From the NCBI GenBank assembly GCA_947631455.1, contig CANRLH010000003.1:62001-126000 (forward strand): a DNA stretch of 64,000 nucleotides. Reading direction: 5' to 3'. Shown in pieces: positions 62,010 to 64,000 of this stretch (positions are counted from its first letter, which is position 1; every line of letters starts with the position of its first letter). Position numbers and translations under genes: made by a program. This DNA is from an uncultured Clostridia bacterium. Lineage in GTDB: Bacteria > Bacillota > Clostridia > Oscillospirales > Ruminococcaceae. Under the pieces are notes generated by a model. The model had not been told where the DNA came from and made no database searches. It saw only the letters and a program-made list of their open reading frames with translations.

Positions 62010-63556
62010 AGTTTCTCCGTTCTGTTCTTGCCCTGACGGCGTTTTTTCGAGGTTTCGTTAAGCGTTTGCACACCGCTGACCACCGGGTCAGCGGATAAAA
62101 ACTCAAACCAGAATACCGAGCCTTTTCCCTCTTCGCTTACAACTCCGAACGGCATCGAGTGGCTCTTTAAAATACCTTTGACAATAGAAAGCCCTATTCC
62201 GCTTCCAACGACCTCACGCTGAGTTTTATTACCCCTGTAATATCTGTCAAAAATTACCGGAAGCATTTCCTTTGAAATTCCCACACCGTGGTCTATTATT
62301 TCAATTCTCACGCTTGAGCCCATATTTGTCTGTTTTACTTCGATATCCTTACTGTCTCCGGAATAGTTTACGGCATTATTTATAAAGTTATACAGCACCT
62401 GAGACATCTTTTCATAATCAGCTTTAACAAATCTGTCTTCATCCTTAATAAGGTTTATGTTATAGCCGTCGCGCTCGATAAGAATTTTGTAGCGCATCAT
62501 AACATCGTCTAAAATGCTGTGAACGGAAAATTCGCTTATGTTAAGCTCTGCGTTAGAGCTCTCAAGCTTTGAAAGCTCTAAAAGATTGTTTACAAGCCCA
62601 GACAAACGGTCAGATTCTTCTATGATGATATTTATATGCTCTTCGCGCTTGACCGGATTATCGCCGGAAAGATCTCTTATCATCTCAGCGTACGCTTTTA
62701 TCATTGTGAGCGGCGTGCGAAGATCGTGAGACACATTTGCGATAAGGTCTTTTCTGAGATTAGAAACCTTAGAGATTTCGTCTTTTGCGTGATTAAGTGT
62801 ATCAGAAAGTTCCGCTACCTCTTTATAGCCTGTACCCTTGAATTCAACGTCCATATCCCCCGCACCGAATTTTCTGGCGGTTTCGTTTATATTTGCGATA
62901 GGACGTGAAATTCTTCTTGAAAACAGTATGGCAGTTATAAAACTTATTTCTATCAATATTACGGTTATAAAAAACAGCTGATTGTTAAAAAGCTGTGAGG
63001 TGACCGTAACAGGTTCTATCGCAGTTTCAACATAAACTATACGCTGAAAACCATTGGGTGCGTCTGCAATTGATGCACATATAAGCTCATCACTGTTAAA
63101 GTGAGTATTTTTGTAAAGCTCAGTCGCGTACTCCTCGTTTCCCTTTATAAGCTTTGTGCGAAGCTTATACATACTTTCGCCGTATCTGTTGTAAACATCG
63201 TCATACAAAAAAGAAAAACGACCTAAGTTGTTTTCCTCAAACTGCACATTGCCGGACATATCAGTAACAACAATACAAACACCGTTTTTAAATGCAAGGC
63301 TTGATATAACATCACTTATATTGGGATTTAGAATATTTTCTTCTATCTCCAAACATATATCCTCAGCATTTCTTATTTTTGCCGAGCGAAAGTATGTCTC
63401 AAGGAAGAAAAACTGTATTACCCACATCATCAGCATAATAAACAAAGAAAAGCAGGTGAAATACACCCAAACCATCGTGCTTAGGCTGTGGTTGCGTGGA
63501 TCAAACAGTTTCTTTACGCTTTGAAAAAAGCCGGGTCTATCAGCAGATTTTTTCAA
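62006..63556 (-). CDS. Membrane sensor histidine kinase (HAMP, HisKA, HATPase)
   Basis: This 516-residue kinase has an N-terminal membrane segment (about 30-52), an extracytoplasmic sensor region (about 53-190), a second segment (about 192-214) and a HAMP linker. The H-box is LIANVSHDLRTPLTMI (about residue 275), followed by NFINNAVNYSG (N-box), DHGVGI and GSGIGLSIV (G-boxes). It overlaps the response regulator gene by 17 bases. The signal sensed is unknown; the layout resembles PhoR/ResE-type kinases. Confidence 0.94.
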   Translation of the reverse strand: MKKSADRPGFFQSVKKLFDPRNHSLSTMVWVYFTCFSLFIMLMMWVIQFFFLETYFRSAKIRNAEDICLEIEENILNPNISDVISSLAFKNGVCIVVTDMSGNVQFEENNLGRFSFLYDDVYNRYGESMYKLRTKLIKGNEEYATELYKNTHFNSDELICASIADAPNGFQRIVYVETAIEPVTVTSQLFNNQLFFITVILIEISFITAILFSRRISRPIANINETARKFGAGDMDVEFKGTGYKEVAELSDTLNHAKDEISKVSNLRKDLIANVSHDLRTPLTMIKAYAEMIRDLSGDNPVKREEHINIIIEESDRLSGLVNNLLELSKLESSNAELNISEFSVHSILDDVMMRYKILIERDGYNINLIKDEDRFVKADYEKMSQVLYNFINNAVNYSGDSKDIEVKQTNMGSSVRIEIIDHGVGISKEMLPVIFDRYYRGNKTQREVVGSGIGLSIVKGILKSHSMPFGVVSEEGKGSVFWFEFLSADPVVSGVQTLNETSKKRRQGKNRTEKL

Positions 63557-64000
63557 ACTTGTACCCCATTCCTCTAAGAGTTACTATAAGGTTCCTGTAT
63601 TCACCCAGACTGTTTCTGAGCATCTTTATATGAGTATCGACCGTTCTGTCATCCCCGTAAAAGTCATATCCCCACACCTCTTCGAGAAGCTTGTCGCGCG
63701 ACAGTGCAATATTCATATTTCTTACTAAATAAAACAAAAGGTCATATTCCTTAGGCGTCATCTGAGCCTTTTTGCCATCAACTATTACCTCTCTCGCAGT
63801 GAAATTTATGGTAAGGCCTTTATAGGTGACAATCTCTTCCTCCCCTGCCGCACTGAAAGACGATCGTTTCATAACCGCTCTCATACGTGCAATAAGCTCT
63901 TTTGGTGAAAAAGGCTTTACAACGTAATCATCAACGCCTATTTCAAAGCCGAAAAGCTTATCATATTCCTCACCTCTTGCAGAAAGCATGATAATAGGGG
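63540..64000 (-). CDS. OmpR/PhoB-family response regulator, C-terminal part (5' truncated by window edge)
   Basis: The receiver end (PIIMLSARGEEYDK, then DYVVKPFSPKELIARM with the conserved Lys) is followed by a winged-helix DNA-binding domain (TPKEYDLLFYLVRNMNIALS, EEVWGYDFYGDDRTVDTHI). The phospho-accepting Asp lies outside the window. The frame is open to the window end, so the ATG at 63989 is internal. It partners the downstream kinase. Confidence 0.94.
   Translation of the reverse strand, partial: PIIMLSARGEEYDKLFGFEIGVDDYVVKPFSPKELIARMRAVMKRSSFSAAGEEEIVTYKGLTINFTAREVIVDGKKAQMTPKEYDLLFYLVRNMNIALSRDKLLEEVWGYDFYGDDRTVDTHIKMLRNSLGEYRNLIVTLRGMGYKFEKIC

Overview
The window reads as the chromosome of an endospore-forming, monoderm Clostridia member, probably of the Ruminococcaceae/Oscillospiraceae type. 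The support is a complete spoIIIAA-AH operon, spoIIGA-sigE, spoVS, a YlmC/YmxH-type PRC-barrel protein, Firmicutes-style gene neighbourhoods, strong AGGAGG ribosome binding sites and TTGACA-N17-TATAAT promoters. Species assignment is inference.

From 1 to about 51.8 kb nearly everything is on the + strand and is housekeeping. In order: uvrB (3' end) and uvrA; two membrane proteins; tRNA-Gly, tRNA-Arg and tRNA-His; rsmA; an aspartate kinase; infC-rpmI-rplT behind an L20-type leader, with infC starting at AUU; an rRNA methyltransferase; dprA, topA, trmFO; plsX, rnc, a radical SAM gene, smc, ftsY; rdgB, yhbY, nadD, yqeK, rsfS, leuS; rpsU and rpsB-tsf, each behind a structured leader; a SCIFF-type peptide maturase without an adjacent precursor; the spoIIIA operon; an Asp23 gene, nusB, a TsaD paralogue, xseAB, ispA, dxs, tlyA, nadK, argR, recN; thyX, tmk, a DJ-1 protein, a 5-formyl-THF cyclo-ligase gene, mltG and a U32 peptidase-family gene.

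From 52.0 to 59.0 kb lies the main accessory feature: an AT-rich, 5.9 kb filamentous (inovirus-like) prophage bounded by perfect 59-bp direct repeats (53020-53078 and 58922-58980). On the - strand its genes run gV-like protein, small signal-peptide coat-like protein, pVIII-like coat protein ending KLFKKFAKG, large pIII-like adsorption protein, pVI-like membrane protein, pI/Zot ATPase, an intergenic region with a large hairpin and a Rep_trans/MOBT-type nick hairpin, the Rep_trans initiator, and a Cys-rich protein. Read as a circle this is the Ff (M13) gene order without the pIV secretin, as expected for a host without an outer membrane. A divergent XRE repressor with palindromic operators and a small membrane protein sit at the right end. 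The element is inserted immediately upstream of a Xer-type tyrosine recombinase gene that lies outside it. The insertion point coincides with an 11-6-11 dif-like palindrome, and the phage end supplies a complete copy of the recombinase promoter while the original host copy has been displaced 5.9 kb.

From 59.0 kb to the end the - strand carries sigE, spoIIGA, spoVS, a YmdB-type phosphodiesterase, and a histidine kinase with its response regulator, which runs off the window.
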